Notes: a model not told the origin generated them from the letters alone. DNA of 64,000 nucleotides from Oscheius sp. JU75 (GCA_037178855.1 JASJZC010000004.1:7626001-7690000), one strand, 5' to 3'; shown: positions 36,969-49,095, counted from the first letter of the stretch. Translations and numbers: made by a program.

Positions 36969-39900
36969 ATGTCTGGACGCAATGCACTCCAGTTTGGAGG
37001 TCGCATTCCTCCAAGAGGTATTTTTTATGCATTTTCGACTTCATAAATGTCATTTTAGGCGCCTCCGACGATGCTTCACCCAGCCAACCACGTAAACTGG
37101 AGGTTGTCTCGAAGCAGGCAACAAAAGTCGTCGCCTTGTCCACAAAACTCGAATGGAAAATAGATCAGGTGCATAATAGCCTTGTTCCGATGGTAATTCC
37201 TGCCCGTTTCAGTTCGAGAAACTGATGAAACTGTTCAAAAACGGCCAAAATCTCATTAGTCGCCAATTCAGTGTGCCCCAGGCGCCGACAGTCTGCTGGG
37301 AGCTGCATGTCTACCCGAATGGCAAGCGCGAGGAGGACAATAACAACGTCTCCTTCTTCTTGCGTCAAGTCGGCCTTCAGGTTATCCCCTCCATTTTTTC
37401 TCAAGAAAAACATGCTCAGAGAGGCGAAGATCCCATCATGACCGAGTTCCAAATCTACGCTCTCGACGCAAATGGGGCCAGGATCAGCGTCTGTCGCGAC
37501 ACGAAAGATTTCACAAATCAGCAGGGCCGTGGCAAATTCCAGGTCTCGAGGGATAAGATGACAGGGGCTCTCCGGTCCGACGGATCGCTGCTTCTTATCT
37601 GTGAGGTGGGTTTTGAGGCTCGCGAACTGCAAGTTTGCCATTTTCTCTCATTCCAAAACTTTTTCTACCTATTTGACGATCATTTGCCGGTCAGAATTGG
37701 CCGAATAGACTCTTGACATGCTTCATATCGTCCAGTTACTTCTAAAGCATTGCGAAGCAGAAAATTATCTTTATTTTTTGATATTAGGCTGTCTTGCAAC
37801 TATTTGGACGACTCTACGATCAAGTTTCGAGTTTCTGACGGGCCAAGAGTGCCCAGGGACAAAATTGCCCTTAGGGTCTCCAGATCGCTCTGCAACTATC
37901 CTACACCGTTTTCTGGCTAAAGTACCTCCTAATTTTGGCATTTAGACGTCTCTACTAACACTAATTGACTCCGGTTTGGTTCTCTGAGTTAAATTATCGT
38001 CGCAGTTTTCAATTTTTTTACTTCTGCTCGCGTTTACAAGCTTGTAACATCAAAATTAGTCGATTAGAAGCTGCTTGACCATCAAAGCAGGAAAACTCTG
38101 GAACTGCTCATTTTCCAGGTCGAATACTTCCCTCCAGGCTCCAAAATATCTGTCGAGCCGGCCGAGGAAGAGGATTGCGGCCTGGACGAGACGGACGAGA
38201 TGCTCGAGGTCTGTGTCCGGAATAACAATCGCACAATGTGGGAGAACGAGCTGTTCACGGATTGCGAGATAATTGTAAGCACTCATTTCCCGCCAATTGA
38301 CTCCAAATTCAAATTCCCAGGCTGGCGGCAAGACGATCAAGGCCCATCGATGCATTCTCGGGCAGAATTCGCGCGTCTTCCGCTCAATGTTCGAGAACGA
38401 GCAGATGCTCGAGGCCCAGAATGGCCGAGTGGATATCACGGACGCTAAATATGACTCGGTAAGCTCTTTCATGGTCAGAAATTTCCACAAAAATAACCTG
38501 AATACACGAACATACAACTGGAGATGGATTTTAAATCCCAACTTCCTGCCTAGTGGCTAAAAGCTCGGGCCAGTGATCTGAAGGTCGCGGGTTCGGATCC
38601 TCTCCGCGAAAAACCTGCTTTTTTTGTGCTAGTAACCCTTTTTTTTTAACTTGTTCCCACGTCTCTTTCTATCCCTCTGCTGTTCTTGGCCTCTTTACAA
38701 AAGACCGTCGCGAACAACCCGGTACAATCCCATCCGAGGCCCCCCTATTTTTGTAAAAATCCGTTTTGTAGAATTTTTCGAGCCGAGTGAGAATATGCAA
38801 GCGTATTTTGGGGGTTCCGGGCTCGAAACAACCTTACAGAGCTTGAAAGCTTTAGTGAACAAGCTGTTGTAGTGGTAAGAGGCGTTAGTTCGGACCAGAC
38901 AACCCGGGTTCGATTCGGCAAACGTTTTCAATAGGCTGTCTTGAAGGGGGAAATGCTTGGCAAGGGCCCCAAGATAATTAGTTGACAGTGTAAATTTCAC
39001 CCTCAAAATTTCAGGTCCGAGCCATGGTCGACTTTATGTATACTGGCAGCACAGACACACTCGACAACTCGAGCAACATTGACGATATTCTAGCAGTTGG
39101 TACGTGTATTTCTCACCACTTTTGATTATAAAATCCCCATTTGTAGCGGAAAAGTACGAGGTGCTCGTGTTGAAAGACCACTGCGAGAGAATCATCGCAC
39201 AAACCATCACGCTGAAGAATATCACCAGTATTGCCATGTTCGCCGATACCTACTCGGCGACGTACCTGAAGAATGCGGCCATCCGATTTCTGTCGATCAA
39301 TCACAAGAATGTCATAAAGACGCCGGAATGGAAGAATCTGAAAAGGGTAGGTTCTGTCCATGCTTGGGGCTAAAAAGTTGCTTTACTGGCTTTGTTTTTG
39401 ATGCAGATATTACCGTTTGCCGCTTTTGCCAGGTTACTATTCAAGAAAGCTTTGTGATTGATCCCGTGCACCTAAAAAGTTAAAAAGACGAGCTAACAGT
39501 CTTAAGAATAAACTTCGGTGGTTCCAAGCCAGAAGCCCCTTTTATGATATTTCATTTCGTGACTTCTGAAGAGGTCAAAAAAATGACCTTCTTTGAAAGA
39601 TATGAAGTCTGTAATGTTAAAGGTGTGAATCGTAAATCAGCATGTTACTGTTAGACCTGTACTCGTATTCAAATTGTTCATCGCTTTATACCAGCTTGAC
39701 CGTTCTCTCGGAAATGTACGTACGGGGATCGAACCCAACTTGCTCCGAGTCTTAGGACGCCGTGGTCGCGCAACGCGAACAAAAACAGGGGAAAACCTTT
39801 TGCCATTTCCCTCACGAAAAAAACTGAATTTTCAGGACCGCCACGACCTCGCAAACGAGCTCCTGGAAGCTGTGCTGGCCTCTCCGGCCACAGACTACGA

Positions 39901-39973
39901 CGAAGAGACGAAAAGCAGCCCCGGACCGATGCGCAAAAGAATGCGTCGTAGTTGTTTCCTCGGAGGGAAGTGA
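36969..39973 (+). CDS. mel-26: MEL-26-like MATH-BTB adaptor of CUL3 ubiquitin ligase
   Basis: MEL-26 recruits substrates such as the katanin subunit MEI-1 to the CUL-3 E3 ligase. Nine exons give 422 residues: 36969-37017, 37059-37168, 37213-37380, 37381-37605 (continuous with the previous as read), 38119-38274, 38321-38458, 39015-39099, 39147-39346, 39836-39973. The MATH domain covers about residues 48-190 (LEWKIDQFEKLMKLFKNG, HVYPNGKREEDNNNVSFFLR, CRDTKDFTNQQGRGKFQVSR). The BTB domain is at about 226-340 (ENELFTDCEII, GGKTIKAHRCILGQNSRVF, VRAMVDFMYTGSTDTLD), followed by a BACK-like end and a basic tail. Between 37381 and 37419 a 39-nt stretch looks like an optional intron (GTTATC...CTCAG) but is also in frame, so that exon may be shorter. 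Three tRNA-like relics lie in the introns. I am confident of the MATH-BTB class and fairly sure of the mel-26 orthology. Confidence 0.9.
38545..38617 (+). repeat. tRNA-like relic, CCTAGTGGCTAA type with tail
   Basis: GCCTAGTGGCTAAAAGC, CCAGTGATCTGAAGGTCG, a good B box GGGTTCGGATCC and the shared tail CTCCGCGAAAAACC, followed by T-runs. It lies in the sense orientation in a mel-26 intron. Confidence 0.7.
38864..38925 (+). repeat. tRNA-like relic in mel-26 intron
   Basis: GTTGTAGTGGTAAGAGGC with a strong B box CCCGGGTTCGATTCGG. The ends do not pair. Sense orientation. Confidence 0.6.
39712..39785 (-). repeat. tRNA-like relic in mel-26 intron
   Basis: Minus-strand B box TTGGGTTCGATCCCCG, with a weak A-box region CGCGACCACGGCGTCC. 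Antisense to mel-26. Confidence 0.5.
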
Positions 39974-40583
39974 CCCTCTCTAATCCAGTTCCTCTCCCTG
40001 TCTTTTTCTGCTCGTTGTGCGGGTATTCTTTGATTATTGAGTCATCATCAACCTCCTATAGTCCTTTGTTCATTTACACACATATACTGTATATGATTTT
40101 ATAGAAAAACAGTCAAAAAGTGCTGAAATCCCTCTAAAAACTGTATATTGTTGTCCTATCCGATATATCTTTGGAAGTAAAAACGTCTTACACTTTATTT
40201 TTGTGGACCACTTACAGTGATTGAGGAGGAAATAGCCTAGCAGATTATCTTGATTTTTTGTGGATAAGAAGTGGGAAAAAGATGGCAAAGATTTTGGATA
40301 ACATGGTTGGTTTTTGTTCAAGTTGTGAAGGGAGATCGGATTTGCTTAGTCGGAAAATAGCAATATAGCTCGACTTGGAATTACTTCCTTGGACCTACGA
40401 GCAGAATTTGGCCGAACCGGATTTTTTTACAGAGTCGAAATGTCGGGGAAGGCTCAAACATACTCTTCCCAATCTCATTCAAATCATAAAAGACCCTTCC
40501 AGTTCAAAAAAGCGTTGCCCAGCTCATTGCAAAGCTTATATTACGCTCTTACCTTCCTTTTTCCTTGAAAAAACTAACTTTAG
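39974..40583. other. Spacer between mel-26 and the 5-phosphatase gene
   Basis: A 610-bp spacer between two collinear plus-strand genes. No exon is evident. The acceptor-like ACTAACTTTAG directly precedes the next ATG, which would fit trans-splicing. Confidence 0.5.
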
Positions 40584-43373
40584 ATGACCCATCACCCGGA
40601 ATGGCGGGTCTGTTCGATAACATTCAATGTGGCCATGAAGGCGGCTAACGAGCAAGCCGTGGACACGATGCTCAGCCACATAGACTCCTCAAAAACGGAT
40701 ATTCTGGCAGTCGGAATGCAGGAAGTTGCCCATGTGGAGACTCTAGGCGGAGCCGGCTGGACCTGGCAGCGACTGATCACCGACTGGGTCACTATGAGGT
40801 GATTTCGGTACTTTCACCCAAAAAAATACGGGAAATTTAGGTCGCCGATGGTTTTACTGACAAAGACGTACCAGGCCACGAATCAAATTCTGGTCTTTTT
40901 GAGAAAGTCACTAATTCTACAAGTCGGGAGGATCGACTACAGATTCAATAGGAACACGCTGGGAGGACTGACGGGACACAAGGGTTCGATAGGATTGAAG
41001 ATAGGATTCAGGGTTAGCTGCTTTTTGAAAGCGAGCCTATGCCGCCGCCGCAGCGCGTTAATCAGAAAAACGCGCAGGAAACGAAAATTTTGAAAAATGA
41101 TGTTTTTACACAACAAAAAAAAGGCTGATAAGCAAAAATTCATAGGGAAATAGATAAAATCCGCTGCCAAATGTCAAAGAGGAAAAGTCCGTGAGGAAAA
41201 GCTCTACAGTATGCGTCAATATCGTTCCTGACCGCACTATAATTTTCTCCCAATATGTCTATTTTCAGAGCCAAGCCTCTCTCGTCTTCGTGGTCAGCCA
41301 CTTCGTTCATGACGTCCTGGCCTACGACCGCCGGATTGCCCAGTATCATTCAAACAAAATCTGCACTTTTCCCGAAGATGACACAGTCAAGTCCGTATTT
41401 TTTAGCCAAATACCTCTAAATCCGATTTTAGAGGCGTCTTCTGGCTCGGAGACCTAAATTTCCGAGTGGAATTGGACCCAGCGACGGCCCTGGCCAAGAT
41501 TCATTGTGATAACCTGAAGGATATGCATGGTAAATCGGTTTTTTTAATTTTTAGCTAAAAAATTCTAGAAAATACGGAGCAGCTACGGCAGGCAATGATC
41601 GCAAAAGCAGCATTTGACGACTTTACAGAAGCCCCGATCAATTTTAAGCCCACTTATAGGTTAGTTTCTAGTATTTTTTTCCTGATTTTCAACCGGAAAA
41701 CTCCTAATTTTTAGGCTAAAAATGGGCACGGCTGACTACGATTTGAAGAGGACGCCCTCCTGGTGTGACAGGATTCTTTACAAGGTGATACTGCTGAGTT
41801 TTGGCATAAAAAGATGGGTAATTTAGGGAGAGACAGTGAAGGCGGTGGACTACGACTCATTAGCAGACGTCCTAGTGAGTGATCATCTTCCCGTGATGAG
41901 CAATCATACTGTTCAGGTTGGTTTTATTGTGTTTTTTTGACTGAAAGACTGTTGTAATCAGAAATGCTGCGAGTATCAAATCGGGACCGAATACCGAATT
42001 CGAATATTCGCTCTTTTAATAATCAACAAATATCGAATAACGAACATCACGAACTATAGTATGTTCAAAATAAAGAATGACTACAGTGTCCCGAAATACG
42101 TTCATGGCGAGACTCCTAGGAGGACGGAAATTTAAATTTAGCGATTTTATGAGGTCCTTTTATCAGCGGACAGCCTTCCTTTTCGTTATTTTTCGGAGTT
42201 TGTTGTCTGGTTCTGGTAGAGGCTATAAATAGCCCAGAAGCCCCGACATGTAAGCATTTCGGGACAATGTAGCCATCTTTTTTGAACAAACTATCAAAAA
42301 GGGGCGAATATTCGAATATGTGTAGTCAGAGACAAAGCTTGACTGAAGTTGTTGTGCATGTTTGGACTCATACAACAAGTTGGACAAAACCGTTACGCTC
42401 CAACTGTTCCGCTCTCCATATGTCTTTTTCTCCTCCTCCGAGTCTCGAAGACCTTCACTTTTACAGGTAGACAAAGTAGTCCAGCTGGAATGCGACGCCA
42501 TTTTCGAACAGATGCCCAACTGGAATTCCTTGGTCCCGCTCGTGGCCCGCTTCCAGCTCAAGAATAACTTTTGGTCACAAGGAGGCAGCTATCTCGACTG
42601 GATTGGACTCTTTCCCGTACGTTTTCGGCTCCCTTTTTAAACACCAAAAGTCTTTCTCCCGTGTCAATTATCACATATGGACGAGGTGTCAAGCATATCG
42701 GGTTACCATGTTCCCATAGCCGTCAAACAGACACGCAAATAGGCGTAAAACAATCAATTTTTGTTGCGGAAATTTAAAATATTTATACCGTAGGAAAGAA
42801 TATTTATACCGTACCGAAAATAAGGTTAAAGGGTTATAATAAAGTCCAAACACCTTAAAATAGAATGGTTTTCGCAGGAGAGGGTCCGGACCCCGACCTC
42901 CAGATTACTGGTTCAGGCTCTTAGCCACTAGGTCAAATATACAAAACACATGATCCGATGTGAAACACCTTTAGCGATCGTTTGAACTCAGGACCAGCCC
43001 TTGGAAATGCACTTTTTTGAGGTGATTCGATCCTCCAGCTTACTGGTCCCGGCTCTTAGCCGCTAGGCCATTCAAGCAAACTCACAACTAACACGGCTTC
43101 AGGCACACAAAGACTCGTGGAGCACATTCGTTGTTTTTTTTGGTAAAAACAGGCTAAAAATCACATTTTCAGTCGGAGATCCTCGATTGCAAGACGGCCG
43201 TCCGATGGATTTGGGTAGCTACCTGCTATGAGCAGCTTCACGAAGGTCAAAAGTATCTCGTTTGTGAATTCGTCAACGTCGCCGCGGGAAAATATCGTCT
43301 CGGCTACTACAGCAACTATCGGAACTGCCTGGTAGGGCTCTCCAAGTCCTTCGAGGTCCAAAACGCCAATTAG
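40584..43373 (+). CDS. Inositol polyphosphate 5-phosphatase with SKICH domain
   Basis: Enzyme of the INPP5K/INPP5J class, which removes the 5-phosphate from phosphoinositides such as PI(4,5)P2 or PI(3,4,5)P3. Nine exons give 402 residues: 40584-40798, 40841-41012, 41269-41390, 41432-41529, 41569-41659, 41715-41784, 41827-41916, 42467-42616, 43173-43373. The catalytic domain has NTLGGLTGHKGSIGLK, VVSHFVHD, WLGDLNFR at residues 174-181, PSWCDRIL at 247-254 and SDHLPV at 274-279. These correspond to the family's usual GDLNYR, PAWCDRIL and SDHKPV motifs, with Leu in place of Lys in the last. A C-terminal SKICH domain (about 290-402: NNFWSQGGSYLDWIGLFP, GKYRLGYYSNYRN) would direct membrane targeting. 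No CAAX box is present. C. elegans CIL-1 is a possible relative, but I did not assign the symbol. Two tRNA-like relics lie antisense in the last intron. Confidence 0.9.
42868..42935 (-). repeat. tRNA-like relic, ACCTAGTGGCTAAGAGC type with tail
   Basis: Minus-strand GACCTAGTGGCTAAGAGCC, ACCAGTAATCTGGAGGTCGG, GGTCCGGACCC and the tail CTCCTGCGAAAACC. Antisense in the last 5-phosphatase intron. Confidence 0.7.
43008..43075 (-). repeat. tRNA-like relic, GGCCTAGCGGCTAAGAGC type
   Basis: Minus-strand AATGGCCTAGCGGCTAAGAGC, ACCAGTAAGCTGGAGG, ATCGAATCACC and then TCAAAAAAG. It lies about 140 bp from the copy at 42868, in the same orientation. Confidence 0.65.
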
Positions 43374-44050
43374 ACGACCTTGTTCTTTTGTACATATGTA
43401 GACACGATTTTTTTTTCGGTATTTTCCTGTACATTTTTAGAGGGTTCTGCTAGCACCTTGTTCTCTGTATTTGGCTACATTTAACATAAAAATGGTCAAA
43501 ATTCACTGAACAAAAATGAAAAAGAAACAAAAATGCCGAGTGATCCACATTTTGTCCCAAAACATAGTAAAAAGACAGGAGAACAACTTGCGAACATGTC
43601 CAAAAATATTAGCTTTAAAATACCGAAACTTCAAGCTCTAAAACCCCTTTCCCTTCCTCATTGCACAAAGTACTTGCCATTTCTAGTCGCATCCCCATAG
43701 AATTGTGTATCTTTATCCTTCCCCCGATGTAATAACGTGTATGTATGTGATTTTCTATAAAGTTTTATCAGATCCGGTCCGCAATCAGCACCCAATTGTT
43801 GGCTCTCAGAGCCAACCTTGACGAATGGGCATAATTTGTAGTGGGGGAGATTGATAGGCAGACTGGACTCCAGACCTCATTACCTAGTCCCTAATATGAT
43901 TATGACTTGCTCCGTAAAGGCCGAGTAATAACTAGAGTCGCAGAACCATGCCCCCGTGGAAGATTAATGGATGTTTTTGGCTGGAAATCCACTTAAAATT
44001 AGGCTGATAAGAAAAATTCATCAAAAAAGACCTAAAATGGGACAGAAATA
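43374..44050. other. Convergent intergenic region
   Basis: Region between the stop of the 5-phosphatase (+) and the stop of the Ly6-like gene (-). AT-rich, with no exon or clear AATAAA. Presumably 3' UTRs of both genes. Confidence 0.5.
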
Positions 44051-46988
44051 TCACAGGATGACGTGGAAGAGCATGGTCATCGAAAGAAGATACCCGCAGA
44101 AAGAGGAAGAGCTCAGCATCTCCTGGTCATTACAGCGCTCACCGGTGCAGGAGCAGAACGTTACCTGAAATTTTAGATCTGGCTGGTGGACAGGGTGGGA
44201 TTTTGGGCGCCAAGCGAAAAATTTGAATCGTTTAGAAGCAGGGCATTGTCTTGGAAAGTTATCTCATCTTCAAAATGAGACCGAATATGATGGGAGAAGA
44301 AGTCATTTTCCATCACTGTCACCGTTCCGGTCCTTGTGACTGTCTCAGTCAGTTCTTGTCTCTCTGTCACTGTCACTCTGTAACTGTCTCTGTCACCGGC
44401 CTACTGTCCCTGCCCGTATCAATGGCACTGTCGTCATCACTGTCGATGTCACTATCACTGACTCTATCATAGTCCTACTGTAAATATAAAAGCTTTCTGG
44501 CAAAAAACTAGTGTGCTTTCTTTAACAAAGAGTATTTGGGAATATTCGTCAGTGAGGGAGAAGAGGTACCTTGACAACCAATAAAGACAACGTGATTAAG
44601 TAGACTGAGGGTTTTTTCTGGTAGACTCTCACTGTCACTGTAGTTTCTCTGTACTGGATTAGTCGAGACAAAGAGGCAGATGGACACAGAGACAGAGAAA
44701 GCGAACTGATTTCACAGTATATGAAAATGATTTTCATGAGCCAGAAGTGACTGTTCTGCAAAGTTGTAGATTTCAATCAGGGCGACAACTTTGCAGTACA
44801 TCAAAAAGGTCAAAAATGTTCCTATATTCCCCAAAATGGTCTTGGAATGTTACGCCCGCGACACGCACTCAGCAATCTGAAGGTCCGGGGATCGGATTCA
44901 TTTGTTGTTGTCATTTTCGGTTTTCTAAAATTTCAATCAGCCAAAAATGAGCCTAATACGTCTTCTCTAGACTCCAAAGAGTCTCTCCCTCTCTAGACGA
45001 AGCTGGTTCCCTATGAATGTCCCCTTGCATTTGCTTATGTCTCCCATTCCCTCCCTCCCTCCCCTTCTAAATCAAGAGAGAAACTGGCGTGCTTCGATGT
45101 CAGGTAGCCTGCTCCCCTCAAGGGGCAGGTAATTTATGCTGACCCGACATTATCAGTCCCATAAATTAGGTTCCACTGCCGGAGGTAGTCAAGTAGACAA
45201 CTCACGTAGGGAGTGGCCGTGGACAGGGAGTAGAGTCGGAGAAGTTTTCGCTCGGTTTCTCTACAGACTCTAGTCGAGGTGTGGGAGGCCAGAACATTAC
45301 GGACATCGTCGTCCATGCCGAAGAGTAATAGACGGTCGACACAGCCACGGAGGACACCAGAATAGTCGACTGGAGAGGGGTCTGGAAGATTGGAGGTTGA
45401 AGAGAGACAGAGGCAAAGACTGACGCCCTGTCCCTGTCTCTCCGTCTCTCTCTATTCTGTCTCATTGCCTCTCTATTTCTGCCTTCCTGCCCCTCTGTCC
45501 ATCTGTCTCCATCTCTCTGCTTCTCGGTATACATGTTCTTCTATCTCTCTCCGTCTCTCTATCTCTCTGTTTTTTTTCTTGACCTCACCCCGTCCCAGTT
45601 TATGTTCATGGCTTCTTCCAGATTCCCACTGACGTAGACACTATGACTACGGAATCAGCCCCACCTCTCTCGAGAGGCAGATCAGAAAGGAGTGTGTCTG
45701 GTCATGCAATGGATCAGCTTTCCTTCCCGCTTCTACCTAATGGCTTGACCATTAGGTGATGGGTTAGCATCCATTTGAGGACCCCCGAAGCCAATATGGA
45801 AGGCGTTTTCGGTGTCAGCAGCCTTCAATTAATTGCTCCTAAAGAGACCTAAAAGGCTAGCCAGGGCCTAACCCAATCAAGATATTGCTACATATGCAGC
45901 CTATATTCGGAATGTTAGACGATCCAGAACGGCTTTTTGACGAATGAGACCGACACACACACAAAGTCTCCCCACACTTCTAATTGAAAATTCAGGAGCA
46001 CGGATATACATGCATTTGATGCGACGACGTCCCCCTGACTACTAATGACCAGAAGATATGAGACACTGGGGGATGAGAAAAACTCGGCATCTCTGTCTCA
46101 GTCTGTCTCTTTGTTTTTCTGTCAGTTAACATGCCATTCTTAAAGAAGATATGACTGGAAGTTATCCCATTTGTCCCCTCATCCTCGAGATTTTTTTCCA
46201 TCTCATCAACTCTTCCTCTCACTCGACTAACTCTCCCCCATTTCATAATCAGGCTCCATTTAACTCCGAGACACAGAGGAAGAAACTGGAACAGGTTATC
46301 CTCCCTCGTCTCTCGCTCAATTTTAATTTGGGAGCCACCCCGGTGAGTACAAATGGCCATGTCAGCCAAGGTCGCCTAATGAGAGTGCAGAGCCCACTTT
46401 TGACTTCTTTCCATATGCTAATCCTTTCCCTGGAACTGAGAGTGTACGGGTCTTTCACTCAGGAGAAGAGACAGTGGGAGAGAAAACAGAGAGAGGGACA
46501 GAGAGACGGAGAGGCAACTTCTGTCAGTATCTCCCCTTGTCCCGTGTCAAATATCCCATATGCAATTACCACTCACTCTCTCGAGCAGGTGTAAACCCGA
46601 CAACTTGTTTCTGTTTCTCTCACGTGTTATACTCACAGTTAAACTGGTCGATTCGCTCAACCAGGGTGAAGCAGGCTGTAGAGCAGGGAACCGTCTCGAT
46701 TCGTTGAGACGTGCTCCCAGGATTGAAACACTCATCAGTGAAGTTTTTTGGAGGAAAATAGTACTCCATCAACTTATGCCACATGGGCAAGTAGGCAAAG
46801 TTGGCACAGCTGAAACGAAAATATGTAGTGGAAACTTTCTGTCTCTCTGTCTTTCTGGCATTTTCAGGCAAAAAAACTTATATGGACCTGTAGCAAGTAG
46901 TCCTCGGCAGATCGAGGTAGTCCTCATGAAAGGGGACACCGGAGCTGACAGTGACGAAGAAAGAGACCAAAAATAGAGGCAACAGCAT
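44051..46988 (-). CDS. Ly6/uPAR-like secreted protein with GPI-type tail
   Basis: Four exons give 187 residues: 46988-46888, 46809-46637, 45381-45206, 44164-44051. The protein begins with a signal peptide (MLLPLFLVSFFVTVSSG). A nematode-type three-finger layout follows: TTCYSCANF, NFTDECFNPG, VPCSTACFTLVE, GVLRGCVDRLLLFG, STRVCRETE and the closing FCSCTGERCND, whose last CN is the Ly6 hallmark. After it comes a short hydrophobic stretch (CGYLLSMTMLFHVIL) ending at the stop, as expected for GPI anchoring. Such proteins act at the cell surface or as secreted modulators; the ligand cannot be told. Introns 2 and 3 are each over 1 kb, rich in GACAG/CTGTC tracts, and carry one tRNA-like relic. Assignment to the superfamily is firm; no specific orthologue is claimed. 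Confidence 0.85.
44330..44470. repeat. CTGTC low-complexity tract
   Basis: Plus strand carries many CTGTC, CACTGTC and CTCTGTC units within the last intron of the Ly6-like gene. On that gene's sense strand it reads GACAG. Confidence 0.6.
44850..44915 (+). repeat. tRNA-like relic in Ly6-like gene intron
   Basis: The 3' half is clear: CAGCAATCTGAAGGTCCGGGG followed by ATCGGATTC. The 5' half has decayed. Antisense to the host gene. Confidence 0.45.
45395..45575. repeat. CTGTC low-complexity tract
   Basis: Plus-strand CCTGTCCCTGTCTCTCCGTC-like units run through most of this stretch in intron 2 of the Ly6-like gene. They give long spurious Ser/Leu-rich or Arg-rich open frames. Confidence 0.65.
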
Positions 46989-47432
46989 CACATGGCCAAC
47001 CCCTGCAAATTTTCCTCAGTGTTCAGCAATTAAAGAGAAGAAGAGAGATCCGGACCGGAAGCCAAAGTGACACCGAAGGGGAGGGAGCTCTGAAGAGGGC
47101 GGGAGACTCGACCCCGCCCCCTAGTGGCTAATTGCTGCAGGCGCTTTTACGAGCTTGACTCTTGACGGGGCGAGCTGATTGGAAGGCAGGTGAGAGACGA
47201 ATTCACATCAGTGAGAGACAGGACAGGTCGCTCTCTGTCTCTCTTAGGGAAAAAAGAGAGGGAACACAATTAGGCAGACAAAGAACATGAGCACAGCTGG
47301 AAGTGGCATCTTTGTTTATTACGTGGCATCGTTAGCTTTATGAACATCAATTACAGGGTTTTTATCGAAGAGAGACCCAGATAAGTATTGAAGTGACAGC
47401 GTAGCTGCGAACGATTCTACAGTACCGCCCGT

Positions 47433-47469
47433 AAAACTATGAAGCGAACTGTGTTCGCTCCATAGTTTT
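47433..47469. repeat. 17-bp near-perfect hairpin
   Basis: AAAACTATGAAGCGAAC at 47433-47449 pairs with 47453-47469 with a single mismatch and a 3-nt loop (TGT). Such a tight loop is unusual for chance pairing. Confidence 0.8.
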
Positions 47470-47570
47470 GCCGGGTCTTTATGGAGAAAAAAACTAGCTT
47501 TTCCTTTTTTTGAGACTAGCCGGATCTGGCCAAAACCAACGGATGAGTTTATCCAATGGGTAGATCTTAT

Positions 47571-47591
47571 GGAAGCCAGATTCTGGCTTCC
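47571..47591. repeat. 21-nt palindrome
   Basis: GGAAGCCAGA at 47571-47580, a single T, then the exact complement TCTGGCTTCC at 47582-47591. It lies about 100 bp from the hairpin at 47433. Confidence 0.75.
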
Positions 47592-48942
47592 GTGGCGGGG
47601 AGAAGAAAGATTCTATGGTTACCATTTGAGTTTTGAGATATAGAAGCTAATTCTTGTCTGTTGACTCAACTTTTATGGTCTTCCTGCCACAAAAGTTGAA
47701 CCATTGTGTTTTGTGTCTTCAGCGGTGTAGTGCCTGGTCTCGTGTCTCTGCCACTGTCCTGCTGGCTTTCAATCCTCATCTGTTCTTTCAAAAAAGTACC
47801 TCGGACCTTACAACATGCCCCGCCTGTCTGTCATTCTACCGATCTACTACTTTCAGGGTCATTGTAACAGCAGCTCTCCTCTCTTTCAACACCTTTCCTC
47901 CTTCCTTCTCGAATCCTTTTCAGTTTCTTACCTGAACTCTACTTTGAATCATGGAGCGGAACAGCCATCAAGATGTTCTGCTGTCTGTTGAAGAAGGCCA
48001 GATGGGACTAGAGATGGAGAACATGACGGTTCTGGTGATACCGATAACTGGCTGAGCAAATCCTGGTTGTGAGAGGAGTGAGTATAAATTGGATCTCCAA
48101 GCGCCCGAAGTTGGTTCGCACAGCTCAAAAACGCCGAAAAACTCTTAATTTTTACGTTTTGCTGTAGGCTTTCAGCTCTCGTATGCTGCTTATCACGTGA
48201 TAAAATGACTTAGAGCAAACCAAAAAAAAGAAGAAAAATGGTCAGATCTTGTTAAATTTTGATATATTAGACCTTTAAAGCCCAATTCCATTTTGCACTC
48301 TTTTTTTCTTGTATGTAGTTTATCCACACGGGTATAGAGTAGTGTTTTACCACAATAAGAGCTACAAACGTCGACAAAAATCGGCAGAAATCCATTTTTC
48401 TTCGAGCTTTGGAAAAAAATGGTTTAAATTGCCGCGCGAAAGACGATAGATTCGCGCCCAAGTATTTCGCAGCCGGTTTAAAGGGAGAGTTCGGCTGCGG
48501 GTAAATGTGTGTCTTTATGTGGCAGCCTGATCCTGCCACGATTCTTCTGGAATATCAATGTTTTTCAGTGCTGTCCACTCATTTTCTCGGTTTCTAAGAG
48601 TGCACAATCAATTTGCCATCAAATTTCACCCCAGTATAGTCTACTTTCGCAGAAAAAAAGTGGAATTATGGAATAGGGAACACCCGGTCGGTGCAACTGT
48701 TTCCTTTCTAAAAGAGCATTTCCAGTCTTTCTACAGGACGCCTGGAAACATTCTGTGCCACATGCTGTCGAGGGTCCACACTCCTGAAACCCATAGTCGG
48801 GTCTCGCTCGGCTCGCTGCTGCTGCTATTCAGTGCTCGATTTTTGCTCTATAATGAAGTCTGATTCCTGATGTTATCGACAAATCTCATAGTTTTCCAGC
48901 TTCGTGTGCATTTTCAGCGCATTTTAAATTGATTTTTTCCTA

Positions 48943-49006
48943 GACAGAAAGACAGAGAGATAAAGAGACAGAGAAACAGAAAGACAGGAGAGACAGAGAG
49001 AGACAT
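48943..49006 (+). repeat. GACAGAGA tract
   Basis: Purine-rich stretch made of GACAGA, AACAGA and GAGATA units on the plus strand, just past the 3' end of the PLCL-like gene. Confidence 0.7.
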
Positions 49007-49095
49007 AGATTAGTCTTTGTCTCCGTGACAAAGGCAAATTCAAATTCAGTCTAAAGCCTCAATGTTCATTTCAACAGAAAACACACAAAAAAATT

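Larger units (their letters stand above)
46989..49095. other. Spacer between the Ly6-like and PLCL-like genes
   Basis: A 2.1-kb region between two collinear minus-strand genes. It holds a near-perfect hairpin at 47433-47469, a palindrome at 47571-47591, and a dense GACAG tract at 48943-49006. An open frame at 48558-48863 (+) has no splice context and no similarity I recognise. No further exon is supported. Confidence 0.5.

Noticed and set aside
46151-46594. 147-codon plus-strand frame within the Ly6-like locus
   Set aside because: It lies in intron 2 of the minus-strand gene, includes GACAG low-complexity sequence and lacks splice-compatible neighbours.
48558-48863. 101-codon plus-strand open frame
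   Set aside because: No splice signals, no recognisable similarity, and ordinary intergenic composition; most likely chance.
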